From: Botrytis cinerea B05.10
Lineage: Eukaryota > Ascomycota > Leotiomycetes > Helotiales > Sclerotiniaceae
Reading direction: 5' to 3'
Length of the DNA stretch: 64,000 nt
Assembly: GCF_000143535.2 (NCBI RefSeq)
Contig: NC_037324.1
Coordinates: 1,178,001 to 1,242,000 of the forward strand
The stretch's first letter is position 1. Every line of letters begins with the position of its first letter. A program made the position numbers and the translations under genes. Positions 50,845-62,702 of the stretch are shown here, piece after piece. Below the pieces are notes generated by a model, which saw only the letters and a list, made by a program, of their open reading frames with translations, ran no database searches and was not told the DNA's origin.

Positions 50845-52764
50845 ATGGGCATCAACATCATCTATTACTACGGCTACTTTGTCACAGAGGATGTCTATAG
50901 CGCTGCAATGGACGGTGCTAAAGACATCATACCTCGCAGACTTCGTCGCTCGAAGATTTTCAAAAGATGCAAAGGATCTAAATCAGCCTCAACGGAAGAG
51001 CCTGAATATAACAGCCCCACTTCATCAGAGGAAAAATGCTCAAAGTCGTTCACCTCTGTAGACACCGCAGAGACCGTCATCCATTACTCGCCGGAGGACA
51101 AGCAAAGCGAAGATGACCAATATATTTCCTCCAATGATTCCAAGGAATCCACAGACACGATCGTTCATGATGAGACGGTCAAAATCTCTCACCGTCAGAG
51201 GTGCAAAGATAAGCTTCGAAAGTGTCTGTCTTCAAAGACATTGAAAGCAAAATTCTCCAGCTATAACAATTCTTCGGATGATTGCGTTGAATTGAACGAT
51301 GAGATTGTTTCGGATAATCACATCAAGGCAAATGATAACATTGTCTCGAATAATAATCATGATGATTTGAACGATCATGTTCAGTTGAACAATATTGTCA
51401 ATACAGACGATATCATTGTTGCGGAAAAATTGGAAGCTTCTGGTAATGTTTACCAAAAGAAGCAATGGTCTGTTTCGGATTATTCTCTATCTATCTACTC
51501 ACAGGATGGTATTGATACCATCGTTGTATCTCCACAGGAGAAGCAAATCAACGCCTTAAAAGCAAAATTATTCAACCAAGAGTTGGAAAACAAGAAACTT
51601 CGCTCAAAGATCTCGCAGCTTAGCATTGGAATCACCTCAAAGCCAGTCTCAGAATCAGAGTCTGTCATTCATACCACATTCGAGAAAACCAAACTCTCGG
51701 AGCTTAGCAATGACGCTCAGCTTCACAGCGACACTCCCACCTCAAATTCAGGCTCAGAATCAGAGTCTGTCATTCATACCCCATTGGAGACAACTAAAAT
51801 CTCCCACCGTCAAAAGTATCGAGCCAAAATCCGTCGATGTCTTTCCTCTACTCAGGAATTCCTGGCACCTTTGAAGGCCTTGCACCCCAACAATCGGGCC
51901 GAAAAGGGCCACACCAAGCAGCAAGCCAAAGAGGCCCTTGAAGCTTTGCAGAACGCTCCAATGTTCTTCCAATCGGTCCCATTTGATTCCACTGAGGAGG
52001 GTGAAGCTCCATCATTCTATTGCCCTCGTCATGGCACCTGTTCTTCTCGCTTCGCTTGGTGTTTCTGTGACTACCATCCCAGCGCTGCCCATCGTCAAAG
52101 TGAAAGAGTCGAAGACTGGTTGTTGCCAGCTTGGCGTGCCAGTGTTACAAGAGGTATAGAGGAGGATAGGGCTGAAAAAGCCAGGTTAGAAGAACAAGCC
52201 AGTATGGAAGAACAGGCCAGTATGGAAGAACAGGCCAGCATGGAACAACAGACTAGGATGGAAGAAGAGATTGAGATGAAAGAACAAGTTAGCACTGGAG
52301 CTCATGCTCTGCCTATTCAAGAGCAGACTGAACCTCAAAGATTTTCTGCCGAGGACTATATTGATCTTATCAGCGACCTCACTGACGACTACCTTGGTGT
52401 TTCACGATCTAAATCACGCACTCACAAGCGCAAGAGTAAGAGGAGAGTTGAGAAAGCTGTAGATGAAAAGATGGAGCAAAAAGCTCTACCCATCAAAGAG
52501 CAGCCTGAACATCAAAAATATTCTATTGAAGAATATGTTGGTCCAGCCAGCGATCGGACGGACGATTACCTTGGTGTTACGGGCTACAACCCACGCACTG
52601 GAACGCTCGACAAGAGCAAAAGAACTAAGAAGAACAAAGAGCACCGCCGTGTGCGTTGGGCCAGTACGGAGAAGGGATGGGAGAGCAAAGCTGTAAGCTC
52701 TTCCAGCCCCTCGGCTGAATGCACCAAAGAGAATGAGAAAATGGAGGTGCCTTTTTTAGCTTAG
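50845..52764 (+). CDS. Orphan 639-residue protein with internal duplications
   Basis: Single exon, 639 residues, no family recognised. The N terminus MGINIIYYYGYFVTEDVYSA is aromatic, followed by basic RRLRRSKIFKRCK. Internal duplications are clear: KISHRQR...RKCLSSK near 110-131 and KISHRQK...RRCLSST near 315-336; SESESVIHT at about 268 and 303; ALPI(Q/K)EQ...DDYLGV near 488-520 and again near 547-579. Residues 145-200 are Asn/Asp-rich with degenerate 12-14 residue units. Residues 392-413 hold a Cys/His cluster (CPRHGTC, then CFCDYH) that could bind a metal. Residues 448-472 are tandem EEQASM hexapeptides. There is no signal peptide or clear membrane helix. It stands alone between about 2 kb gaps on both sides. 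Codon use looks like that of neighbours, so I take it as a real gene, probably lineage-specific. Confidence 0.8.
   Translation: MGINIIYYYGYFVTEDVYSAAMDGAKDIIPRRLRRSKIFKRCKGSKSASTEEPEYNSPTSSEEKCSKSFTSVDTAETVIHYSPEDKQSEDDQYISSNDSKESTDTIVHDETVKISHRQRCKDKLRKCLSSKTLKAKFSSYNNSSDDCVELNDEIVSDNHIKANDNIVSNNNHDDLNDHVQLNNIVNTDDIIVAEKLEASGNVYQKKQWSVSDYSLSIYSQDGIDTIVVSPQEKQINALKAKLFNQELENKKLRSKISQLSIGITSKPVSESESVIHTTFEKTKLSELSNDAQLHSDTPTSNSGSESESVIHTPLETTKISHRQKYRAKIRRCLSSTQEFLAPLKALHPNNRAEKGHTKQQAKEALEALQNAPMFFQSVPFDSTEEGEAPSFYCPRHGTCSSRFAWCFCDYHPSAAHRQSERVEDWLLPAWRASVTRGIEEDRAEKARLEEQASMEEQASMEEQASMEQQTRMEEEIEMKEQVSTGAHALPIQEQTEPQRFSAEDYIDLISDLTDDYLGVSRSKSRTHKRKSKRRVEKAVDEKMEQKALPIKEQPEHQKYSIEEYVGPASDRTDDYLGVTGYNPRTGTLDKSKRTKKNKEHRRVRWASTEKGWESKAVSSSSPSAECTKENEKMEVPFLA
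52186..52260 (+). repeat. 18-bp coding tandem repeat (EEQASM units)
   Basis: About four units of an 18-bp repeat inside the orphan gene encode EEQASM-type hexapeptides. The units are near-identical at DNA level, which indicates recent expansion. Confidence 0.85.
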
Positions 52765-54962
52765 ACGCCGGTACGCATGGTGACATACACTACCACATGC
52801 ACCATCACTACTGGCGAAGGAAAGAAAAGGAAGAAAAGAATGAAATAACAATAAACGAAAGGAGAAAAAGACATAGGAGACATAGGAGCTCTTTTTATTA
52901 AGGAACACGAAAATTTTGCTGATTTGGGTCTGGTTTTTTTTTTCGATTTTCTGGGTTGGTCTGGGCTTTCATTCTCTTGTAGTTTATTTTGCTTTTGCGT
53001 TTTTCTGCTCTCTTTCTAGCGTTTGGGCGTTGGGAGTTTTGGTGTTTTGGCTTTTTTATACGTATACAGTAGAATAAGGATAGGAGTGGAACAGGATAGG
53101 AACGAAACCGATTAGATCAGTATAGGAATAGAACCAATCAGGATAGAGTAGAATAGAATAGAAACTCCCCTTCAATGAAAGATTATTATGACTTTGGTGT
53201 CCCAGTTGCAACTGTTTATCAATGTATAGAAGATGGTAGATCTGGTGGCCCTAGTCACATACTCGAGAACTGTCAACTACCATATGAGAGCGTGTCTTCA
53301 TGTCTTTGTGATACAGATGAAGCCTGCTAGTTATAGATGGCGACTAAGTTGGTCCTTCAGACCTTTAGAATACCAATCTGACAACTCGAGAGCCAACAGA
53401 AACACGTATCTTTACCGCATTTCACGGTGATTCGTCTCGGCAAAGATGATAAACAAACATGATATACTAGACTCTATCTCCATATCTTGGCAGTCAATCA
53501 TGGCATCTGATCATGCATATTTCTGTCCTAGATATGCGCAACTGATTTATATCTCTTGTCTTATTAGCCTTCCCATTACACGAGGACTATACGGGCCACT
53601 AATCTACCGCCCGAGGGAGGAGTACTTGTTATTTCAGATAGCCCCATGAGATTTTGACTTTCGAACTACTATCACAGCCCTCTTCCGATATATCAAGACG
53701 TTATGTTGGATTGACGTGCCTAAATCGAGCTGTCAGATAGTAGTCTCCAATATCCACAGTAGATTTAGAGCATGAATAATCATGTGCTGGATGAATCAAG
53801 GCCAGATAGATTTGATATCCAATATTGGTTTCAAGACTGAAATGAATTGAATATCAGAGACAGGTTCGTTGCACACGAGCATAAATGGTGATGAGTCTGT
53901 ACTCTTGAAAGTAACAGATGTTCGGTAAGGCCAATGAAAGGATTGTAAAATATAGCATTCGGGGAGAATGGGCCACTACTCTACCTTGTTTTTGTTTTAG
54001 TAGAAAATTGAGTTCCTCTGGACGTACAGCACACTTTGCAATTGCATGTCTCTTGAATGATTAGAGAACGCCAATGCCTGGGTTATGGCCCATGAAATTG
54101 ATGGAAATATGGGAATAGTTTCACCGTTTCCCGTTTCCAACAGACAACCAAAGGCCTATCTATGAAGGGCATCGTGGCAGATGACTCGTTTCTCACATAA
54201 TGCGAGAATAAAAAACACATCGAAATCTAGTTTGCATTTTTCATCAATATAGTTTGTGGCTCTGTGCTTTATGTCGCTTTCAATGGTATCCCTTCAACCC
54301 TTGGGTTGGTGTATAAGTGAAGTCTGGGAAAAACAACCCCAATTTTGAGATTAGAGACTGATGAAGATCCCTCACATGTATGTCTTGTCGATGAAGGAAA
54401 AGAGCTCTCTTGATGAATGATCCAGTTCGAAGTGTGGTTGTCTACTTGGGGTTAGCAATTGGCATGTGTTTAATGAAATCACTTCAATTGTCACAAGAAC
54501 ACCTCCCAATTACTACACATATTTTTAAGGGGGAAATGGGTTATAGATAACAAATACAAACAACAGATATTAAGTCCTAAAATTACAAATCGCAAAAATC
54601 AAAAATGTATACAATGAGCCTGTTTCTCTCGATACATAACGTGAACCAAGCTTGACAATTTCGCAAATCCTTTCCAATATTCTCGTATATCCAAATTTCT
54701 GTACCCACTCCATATCCAACACCGAAGTCCGGTACCTAGCGTCGTAACTGTAAAAATCTGTACATTATTTTCATGGAATTTTGTATTTCCAATGATGTTC
54801 TATTTTCAAAAGTAGATTTACAACCAAATATAGAACCTGGGTTGTATTTTCGACTCTTCCACTTAGACCTCAGGTCTCTAAAGTTCCATACTAGAAGCTT
54901 CATCATGAGTCTCTGCCCGTCGGCTTTCATATCGTGTCTAAGTACTATTACGATTAGTATAT
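52765..54962. other. Intergenic region, orphan gene to four-helix membrane gene
   Basis: About 2.2 kb between the 3' ends of two convergent genes. It begins with T/G-rich DNA (about 52900-53060), then a degenerate run of GATAGGA/TAGAATAG-like units at about 53065-53165. No gene is supported. Confidence 0.5.
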
Positions 54963-56809
54963 CTACAAGATCTGCAACCCACTTGTATTCCTCAGTCTTG
55001 CTCCCCATACGCCACCTCCTCTCCCTTCTTCAGCAACCTTGCCACTAACATCTCTCCTGTAACTTCCACGTTGACCCGTGAAATCAGTTCCACTGCTAAC
55101 CTGTCGCCCATCCCCGCCGATCATGACAGGTGGTGTTGCAGGCTTCAAATCTCCATAGTACTTTGACTTGAAGCTATCACCTGAGCCCGAATCACGTGTA
55201 CGAAGGGGCTTAGGCGTTAGTTCGCGAATCTCGGGAGAGCGCAGAGGTAGAGGCCAAGATGGCTCCTCGGTTATATCAGCACTTGGACTGCCAATGCTTT
55301 TATCGGTATCTGGAATGATTGCAGACGGAGCTTGGGAGGAATATTTGGATGACGAGGAGGGGAAATTGTGACGTGGGGTTGGAGGGTTTTCCATTAGCGG
55401 ATTAGGAAGATGGAAATCATCATCATAATCATCGGCGGTGGCAGGGTCAAGCGGCAAGGGATGATAGGAAGACTTGATGGAAGGGGTTGATTTTTTTGGT
55501 GAGTGTGGCCGAGAGCTTGGTGCGCTACTGCGATCGCCCTTCTTACCGAGAGAATCATTAGTGAACCAAGTTATACCGCCGCCATCAGCGTTAGCATTGC
55601 TAGCAGACTCTTCAGCTGTGTGGAAGGATAGATCAGAGGCGGGAACTGAGGTATACGACTGACGAGATGCGCGTTTTGGGGAAGATGAGATTGAGGGTGC
55701 TGCCTGGAAGTCTGGAACTGAATGACGAGGTGATTGGTTGGGATTGTAGGCATTATAGCGAGCCGGAGAATCTGTACGAGATGTACGGGGCGAGGATTGA
55801 TTAGTCTGGAATGATTCATTGGAATTGGTCCGGGTGTGGAAGAAAGGTATTGTTGGAGGGCGATCGAGATCCTCATAAGCGGCCCCAGAACGTCGTTTAT
55901 CCTCAAGGTTGGAACCTCTTGACAGTCTCCTCTCAGATGGAGCAGTGATAGTGGTGAAAGTTGAAATGGATGATTTGTTGCGCTTGTGGCGAGCAGTGAG
56001 GTTATCTTCCAGAGGATTCATATCCGGAGGAAGTTGATTAATTTTGCGGAATGTGACAGCGAGATATAGAGATATAGCAAGAGTAATCAAATGAAGCCCG
56101 GCTCCAACTGTGGCAGCGTAGAAAAGAACGTCGGTGAAAATTGTTAGAAGAGACTTATCAGAAAGATACGTAGTCCAAGTGGTTTGTTTTGTTTTTGCTG
56201 CGAGAGAAATATACGCATAAAACGGCACAATACTTATGTCAGTCAAAGATGCAAATGCCATATATGATGCTGAAGATCCGGGCGCTCTGCCGCCAGATCT
56301 CCGCGCTAAATGATATACCCCATAGATGGTATGAAGAATTCCAATAGCGGGCTGAGACATATCAATCAGTCGGTAGTCGATATATCGCATTCTAGGGATG
56401 ACATACCGCAAGCTTCATGATCCAACCTGAAACCACATCCAACCCCGTGATCAAAATCGACATGGCTAGAAGTCCGACTGCTGCCAGGACTTGAAAGCAT
56501 CGCAATAACAACGCGACTTTTCTGGCCCACTTAACTCTCTTCTTGACAGAAGGGTCCATTGGTTCGGAATCCCCATTTCCAGAAGGGACAATGAGATAAG
56601 AACTGATGAAATCATATCAGTATAGATTACATCAACCCCCCAAAACATACTCAAACGTACTCAGGATGTGCATTGAAGCTGACCAAAGGACCGTCTGGTC
56701 GCTTTGGTCGTGGTGCCTTGGGTGATAAGCTTGCTCTGGAGACAGCTTTCGGATCAAAGGACCAATCCGTTTTGACCGGGTCATAAATAAAGGGAGGTTG
56801 AATACCCAT
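54963..56809 (-). CDS. Conserved fungal four-helix membrane protein, function unknown
   Basis: Three exons on the minus strand: 56809-56661, 56602-56407 and 56351-54963; 577 residues. The N terminus (PFIYDPVKTDWSFDPKAVSRASL, seen as YDPVKTDWSFDPK, then RPDGPLVSFNAHPDSYLIVP across a splice) is a block I associate with an uncharacterised Pezizomycotina membrane family. Four hydrophobic segments follow: about 83-110 (CFQVLAAVGLLAMSILITG), 113-135 (APAIGILHTIYGVYHLA), 145-165 (ASYMAFASLTDISIVPFYAYI) and 190-220 (LFYAATVGAGLHLITLAISLYLAV). The remaining 350 residues are a Ser/Pro/Arg-rich cytosolic tail with many likely phosphosites. The gene is divergent from ARH1 by about 250 bp. No activity can be inferred. 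Confidence 0.87.
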
Positions 56810-57061
56810 TGTACCTGGCAATGATTAATGAAAGACAGGGCGAATATTGCAGGAATGAAGTCAGGAACGTGGATTTTGCAAAGAATGAATCAAGGGTATA
56901 ACCTGCGATATTAATCCTGGAGCTTAGAGCTTGGATCAACAAACTTAGATGCAAGCTTCGTTAACACAGCAACAGACGATAACTTTACGAAGCACAGCGT
57001 TATCGGACAATGCGATAAAGATTTCCGAAGGCTTTCAAATGACGTTTGAGAGCGAGAGAAA
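56810..57061. promoter_or_regulatory. Short divergent promoter, membrane protein and ARH1
   Basis: 252 bp separate the two start codons, so promoters and 5' UTRs of both genes must lie here. No specific site is claimed. Confidence 0.55.
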
Positions 57062-58741
57062 ATGAACAGGATCGCGAGTCCTTGGGTTCGCACAAGGTGT
57101 GCGAACTCTTCACAGCAGCGCATACGTTTGATCACTCGATCAAGAGCGTTTGCAAATACTACCAGCAAACATACTGAGAAGCCCAGAGCTCACGATGGTA
57201 GACCATTTAGGATGGCTGTCATTGGGTCAGGACCTGCTGGATTCTACACATCTTACAAGGTCATGTCCAAAATTGAGAATTCAGTCGTGGATATGTATGA
57301 GCATCTGCCGGTACCTTTTGGTTTGGTACGATTTGGCGTTGCTCCCGACCATCCTGAGGTGAAGGTAAATCTCCATTAGTCAGATCCAGACCGAACGACG
57401 AGAAAAAGTTGTGCTAATGCTAAGCAGAATTGTCAAGACAAATTCAACGAAGTAGCTGAATCGCCGAACTTTAATTTCATTGGGAATATATCTATAGGAG
57501 ATCATGCTGGAGCTTTACCTCTTGCTTCGCTATTGCCACATTACGATGCCATATTATATGCCTATGGCGCATCTCGAGATCGCACACTTAATATCCCGGG
57601 AGAAGACAATTTAAAGGGCATATATTCGGCGCGGGCATTTGTTGGATGGTATAATGGATTGCCGGAATATGCAAATCTTGAACCAGATCTCACACAGGGC
57701 GATGAAGCAATAGTCATCGGGCAAGGCAATGTAGCCTTAGATGTCGCAAGGATCCTCTTGCAGGACCCCGATATACTGCGAACTACCGACATCACGGAGA
57801 GAGCTATTGAGACTTTGCAGAAAAGTCAAATCAGAAGAGTGAGGGTAGTGGGGAGAAGAGGTCCTCTGCAGGTTGGTTTTATGGGGCAGAGTGGAGCGTG
57901 TTTATGCTGACGATCACAGGCTGCATTCACAATCAAAGAAATTCGTGAGCTGGCGAAATTAGATTCCGTGGCTTTTCATCCTATTGATGGATCGTTAATC
58001 CCAGAGGACATATCGAAATTACCTCGAGCTTCGAAGAGAATTATGGAGATCATCAAAAAGGGTTCAAGTGCTTCTTTGGAGTCGGCAGCTAAATCATGGT
58101 CACTTGACTTTTGCCTCTCACCTAAATCGTTTAATAAAAGTCATCAATCTCCCTCCCAATTAGGTGGTATGTTATTCGAAAAAACTTTACTGAGTCCAGA
58201 CCCCTTTGATCCTGCAGCCAAGGCAAATGGTACTGGTGAAATGGTTGATCTTCCAGCATCTCTAGCCTTTCGATCCATTGGATATAAGTCAGAAGCGTTG
58301 CCAGGATTTTCGGATCTGGATATACCATTTAATGATAGCCTGGGCATCATACCAAATGATCCATTAGGTCGTGTAGTCAATGATAACGAAGGATGGACAA
58401 CTTCGGATTCGTCCAAGCATATCCCAGGAATGTACTGTGCTGGGTGGGTTAAACGGGGACCGACAGGTGTAATTGCAAGTACCATGCTGGATGCTTTCTC
58501 AACTGCAGATACGATAGCTGAAGACTGGTATGCGCATGCAGCATTTCTCAATGGTAATGCTGGAAGTTCTGGCCTTGGATGGGATGGAGTAAAATCCGAG
58601 GCCGACAAGAAAGGTTGCCGAAGGGTCAGTTGGGAAGACTGGCAGAAGATTGACGCAGCCGAACGAAGGAGAGGTAACAGTAATGGGAAGGAGCGAGAAA
58701 AGTTTACAAATGTGGAAGACATGCTCAAGGTCTTAGATTAA
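57062..58741 (+). CDS. ARH1: Mitochondrial NADPH:adrenodoxin/ferredoxin oxidoreductase
   Basis: Three exons: 57062-57364, 57428-57871 and 57920-58741; 522 residues. Arh1 passes electrons from NADPH through its FAD to mitochondrial ferredoxin (Yah1) for iron-sulfur cluster and heme A synthesis. The first 45 residues are Arg/Ser/Ala-rich without acids at the start and fit a mitochondrial presequence. The FAD-binding motif VIGSGPAGFY is at about 53-62, PVPFGLVRFGVAPDHPEVK near 83-101 (seen as PFGLVRFGVAPDHPE), the NADPH-binding GQGNVALDVARILL near 199-212, and RRVRVVGRRGPLQAAFTIKE spans the exon 2/3 junction (seen as VGRRGPLQ-AAFTIKE). C-terminal CAGWVKRGPTGVI is the family FAD-closing motif. 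All key motifs are intact. It is convergent with ETF-alpha, only 35 bp between stop codons. Confidence 0.96.
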
Positions 58742-58776
58742 ACCAGAAAAATTCTAAGAACTAACAATATTGTACA

Positions 58777-59891
58777 TTATTTCTTCAACTTCTCGGTGAG
58801 TTCTGGAACCTTGTCGAACAGATCACCAACCAGGCCAACATCGGCGACTTGGAAAATCGGGGCATCAGCGTCTTTGTTGATTGCTGCAATGACCTTACTA
58901 TCCTTCATTCCTGCCAGATGTTGAATAGCACCAGAGATACCTGCACACAAGTATAACTGTGGTGCTACAACTTTTCCTGTTTGGCCGACTTGTAAACTGT
59001 TGTCGGCGTATCCACTGTCTACAGCTGCTCTTGACGCTCCAATGGCTGCCCCCAAAGCATCTGCCAAAGGCAGCATTACTCTGTCAAACTCCTCCTTTGA
59101 TTTTAAGCCTCGGCCGCCGGATACGACTTTGCCCGCAGTGGCGAGGTCTGGTCTATCTGATTTTGCGAGATCTTCCGATACCCATTCGGTCTGCGATTCA
59201 ATCTTAGGATCTACACCTTCCTCAATTGATGCTGAGCCACCCTCCGCCGCTGCTGCGGCAAAAGCAGTTCCTCTGATGGTAATGATTTTGATTTCGTCTG
59301 AAGATTCGACTGTGGCAATTGCATTACCAGCATATATTGGTCTGACGAATGTATTCTCATTTTCAATTCCTGTGATGTCTGATACTTGTTGAACATCGAG
59401 TAATGCGGCAACGCGGGGCATTAGGTTCTTTCCAAAAGCTGTGTGTCCGGCAATGATGTGTGTAAAGCCACCCTTCTTAATATTTTCTACCAGTAAAGGA
59501 GCATAGTTTTCTGGCAAGCCCTATAGCAAAATTATCAAAATCTGCTGATCGGCGGAACCGGTTGTGAGGAGATAGGTCTCCTTACCTTGTCATATGCAGA
59601 ATTGTCTACAGCAATGATCTTTTCGATTCCTGCAACTTTAGCTGCTTCTTCGGCTACAGATTTTATGTTGCTTCCCGCGATAAACGCCGTTATTGATCCT
59701 CCTAGCTTTTGTGCTGCGGTGACTGCTCCAAGTGATCCATGGTTAAGTTTGCCTTCCCTTTGTTCCAGGACGGCAAGTGATGATAATAGTCTTGCGAGTG
59801 CCGAGAGAGAAGCTACTGGTGTAGGGCCAGCTTGTGTTCGCAATTGAGTACGCGCTTGGCGTAAAATAGAGTGGCCGGCTCGTGAAAGCAT
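58777..59891 (-). CDS. ETFA: Electron transfer flavoprotein alpha subunit (mitochondrial)
   Basis: Two exons on the minus strand, 59891-59586 and 59520-58777; 349 residues. ETF collects electrons from acyl-CoA and other matrix dehydrogenases and hands them to ETF-ubiquinone oxidoreductase. The start at 59891 ([20 protein letters not shown]) gives a basic presequence; an upstream in-frame ATG at 59960 is open but would place acidic residues before it, so it is not preferred. Then come [22 protein letters not shown] (seen as [11 protein letters not shown]), the splice [13 protein letters not shown], and the C-terminal FAD domain with [11 protein letters not shown] near 238-248, GQTGKVVAP near 281-289, [10 protein letters not shown] near 294-303 and [22 protein letters not shown], seen as [10 protein letters not shown]. 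All match the family. Confidence 0.96.
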
Positions 59892-60492
59892 TGTTATGAA
59901 GTTGGGAGAAACAAAAATTGAGAGACTGAATTGTTGGTGAACTTCATCAATGAAATTCAATCAGTACTAGATAACTACCCCATGTTTTCCTTCCACCATC
60001 GGAGGCGTGCCGCTTCAAGCCGAGGACCTATTCTTTGTGCCTGACACTTTCAATCATAACCCTTGTCTCATCCTCAGGCCACATGCTGATTATATAATAT
60101 TGGACCTTGATTTCGAGGCATTGGACGAAGGTTTATCACCGTGTAAACTTTGCCTTTGGTTGGTTTGTCATCACGTGAATTATTTTAGTCTTGGCTTTTT
60201 GGTTTTTGGCTCCATCTTGAGCTTTAGGATAGCAAGCGAAACGCGACCTTCCCTCCAGAAAATCATCAACGCGAATCACAGCAATAGTGTTTGCGCCTCA
60301 ATCCCCCAATCGTTGATTACTACATAATTTCCTTTTGCATTAAGTCGTGCATCTGGTTTCTGATCGATTCGACGCGCATGAGAATTCGAACATCATTTTG
60401 GAGATCTAGTACGACTCCCGTTGCGCCAAGTTTGGAAAGCGTTTACAAATAAATTATTGCGATACTTTTACCATTTCAAGTTATAAGCAAAT
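59892..60492. promoter_or_regulatory. Divergent promoter region, ETF-alpha and RSC8-like gene
   Basis: About 600 bp between two divergent start codons. A 106-codon frame at 60007-60327 has no recognisable features and is taken as chance. No specific site is claimed. Confidence 0.5.
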
Positions 60493-62702
60493 ATGGAGGA
60501 CAATTCATTAAACTTTGATTCGCCTGCCCCAGGCAGTAATGCCATCCTCGAGCAACCACCACTCCCCGCAGAGTCCACTTCACCACCAAGTCAAGGGGCC
60601 ACTGGGCAAGCCCCAAGAGCAGAAGGTATATATCATCACACGCTCGCATTACGCGTAAGTTCTAACGGATAATTCCTATAGATACCCCAATGGGAGAAGC
60701 TGGTTCCGTCGATCCAGCCATCAAAAAAGATTCAAGTGCGCCTGTCTCCGATAATCCGCTCGATGCGCCTGACGCACCTCGCCCAGAAACAGATGAACCC
60801 AAGGACGAGGTGATGGGCGATTCTCAAGCCCAAGATGACGTGAAAGAAAGTAAAGAAGGCGATGGAGAAAACGGGGCTACAAATGGACAAGTCGAGAAAA
60901 CAAAAGCTTCAATCGAAGCATCAGCAAGGGAACATCTTATATCACAAACACATTCAACTATAATACCAAGTTACAGTAGCTGGTTTGACATGCATGCTAT
61001 TGCACCTGTTGAGAAGAAATCTTTGCCGGAGTTCTTCAACAACCGCAATCGCAGCAAGACCCCATCTGTTTACAAGGATTATAGGGACTTCATGATCAAT
61101 ACCTACCGATTGAACCCAATAGAATACTTGACGGTGACAGCATGCCGGAGGAACTTGGCTGGTGATGTTTGCGCCATTATGCGTGTTCATGCATTTCTAG
61201 AGCAATGGGGCTTGATTAATTATCAAGTATGTCAATTCTTACTTATCGAAAAATCCATCTGCTAATGAGTCTAGGTCGACGCACAACAACGACCTTCGCA
61301 AGTTGGTCCCCCTTTTACAGGCCACTTCAAGGTGATATGTGATACCCCTCGTGGTCTGCAGCCGTGGCAGCCTTCCGCCGATCCAATCGTTCTTCAGGGC
61401 AAGAAAAATGAAGATACAGAGGCCAAGGCAGTTGCAGAACCAGCTCCCAAGTCAGACTTGAACTTACAGATAGGACGCAACATCTACGATGCTACTGCCA
61501 AGGAAAATAAGTTGAACGCGGATTCCAAAAAGCAAGCTAACGGCGAAGGTGCGAGCACTAATGGTACTTCAGACATCGTTCAAAAGTCTATCGAGGACAT
61601 TGTGAAGGCACCAATAACCAAGATTCTCTGTCATGTTTGCGGTATTGACTGCACTCGTGTTTATTACCATCACATGTCTCCCGCCGACCCAACAGCTCCT
61701 GGAACCACCAAGGGTAAATCGGATATTTGCTCGAATTGTTTCATGGAGAGTCGATACCCTCACAACCACGGTCGAATACAGTATCAAAAGATGGAGAACC
61801 CAACATACACGGCCGCTCCTGAACTTGCTCGTGACTGGAGTGATGCCGAGGTTCTTCGACTTTTGGAGGCTTTGGAAGGTAATGATGACGACTGGACAGC
61901 CGTCGCGGAGTACGTTGGTACCAGGACAAAAGAAGAGTGCGTCGTTAAGTTCCTGCAATTCGAGATTGAAGACAAATATATCGATGTGGAGCCAAGCGGC
62001 ACCGACAAATCCAACAAATCCATCGGTGTTGGTATGTTGGGCCCTGAAAACGGCATGCTTCCTTTCAGCCAGGCCGACAACCCGCTCATGTCTGTAATTG
62101 GTTTCTTGGCAAGTCTTACAGACCCCAAGGTTACAGCAGCTTCAGCTGGTAAGACAGTAGACGCAATGAAGAAGAGTCTACGGGAGAAGATTGAGAAACC
62201 GCAAGGATCCGAGAAGGGGAAAGAGAAGGAAGGAGTTTCGGACTCGATGGAAATCGACGATACCGAATCAACTAAACAATCGTTGAGTGAGATTGCGGCA
62301 TTTCCATTGGTTGCGGTCGCCGGTCGTGCTGGCGCTTTAGCATCCCACGAAGAACGTGAAATGACTCGATTGGTATCAGCAGCCGTGAATATTACATCAA
62401 TGAAGCTCGATTTGAAATTGAAACAGTTCAATGAAATGGAAGATATCCTACAAGCGGAGCGAAGAGAGTTAGAAAGAGGTCGCCAACAGCTCTTTTTGGA
62501 CCGACTATCATTCAAGAAGCGTGTTAGAGATGTACAAGAAGGGTTGAAAACAGCTGCGGCAACGGGCGGGGAACAGGGAATCAAAATGGCACAGGACGTC
62601 ATGCAAGGAGGGGAGAAAATGTCCTTTAATGGGGTTTCGGCTCCCGCAGGAAGCGTACAACCGTTGAGTGCGGAAGGTCAAATTAAGAGTTATGATATCT
62701 AA
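60493..62702 (+). CDS. RSC8: SWI/SNF and RSC chromatin-remodelling subunit (Rsc8/Swi3, SWIRM-SANT)
   Basis: Three exons: 60493-60625, 60682-61226 and 61275-62702; 701 residues. Rsc8/Swi3-type proteins are scaffold subunits that dimerise through a C-terminal coiled coil in SWI/SNF and RSC remodellers. The first 130 residues are acidic and disordered. A SWIRM domain spans about 134-232 ([59 protein letters not shown] across the splice; seen as [16 protein letters not shown]). A ZZ-like zinc module lies near 345-393 (CHVCGIDC, then DICSNCF). A SANT domain lies near 411-460 ([32 protein letters not shown]). A helical, Lys/Glu-rich coiled coil lies near 600-650 ([20 protein letters not shown]). 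The order is that of the family; whether it serves SWI/SNF, RSC or both cannot be told. Confidence 0.96.

Noticed and set aside
59892..59960. Upstream ATG of ETF-alpha at 59960
   Set aside because: It adds MNFIDEVHQ, acidic and unlike a mitochondrial presequence; the ATG at 59891 gives a proper one.
60007..60327. 106-codon frame between ETF-alpha and RSC8-like gene
   Set aside because: It lies in a divergent promoter, shows no known family, and has no support.
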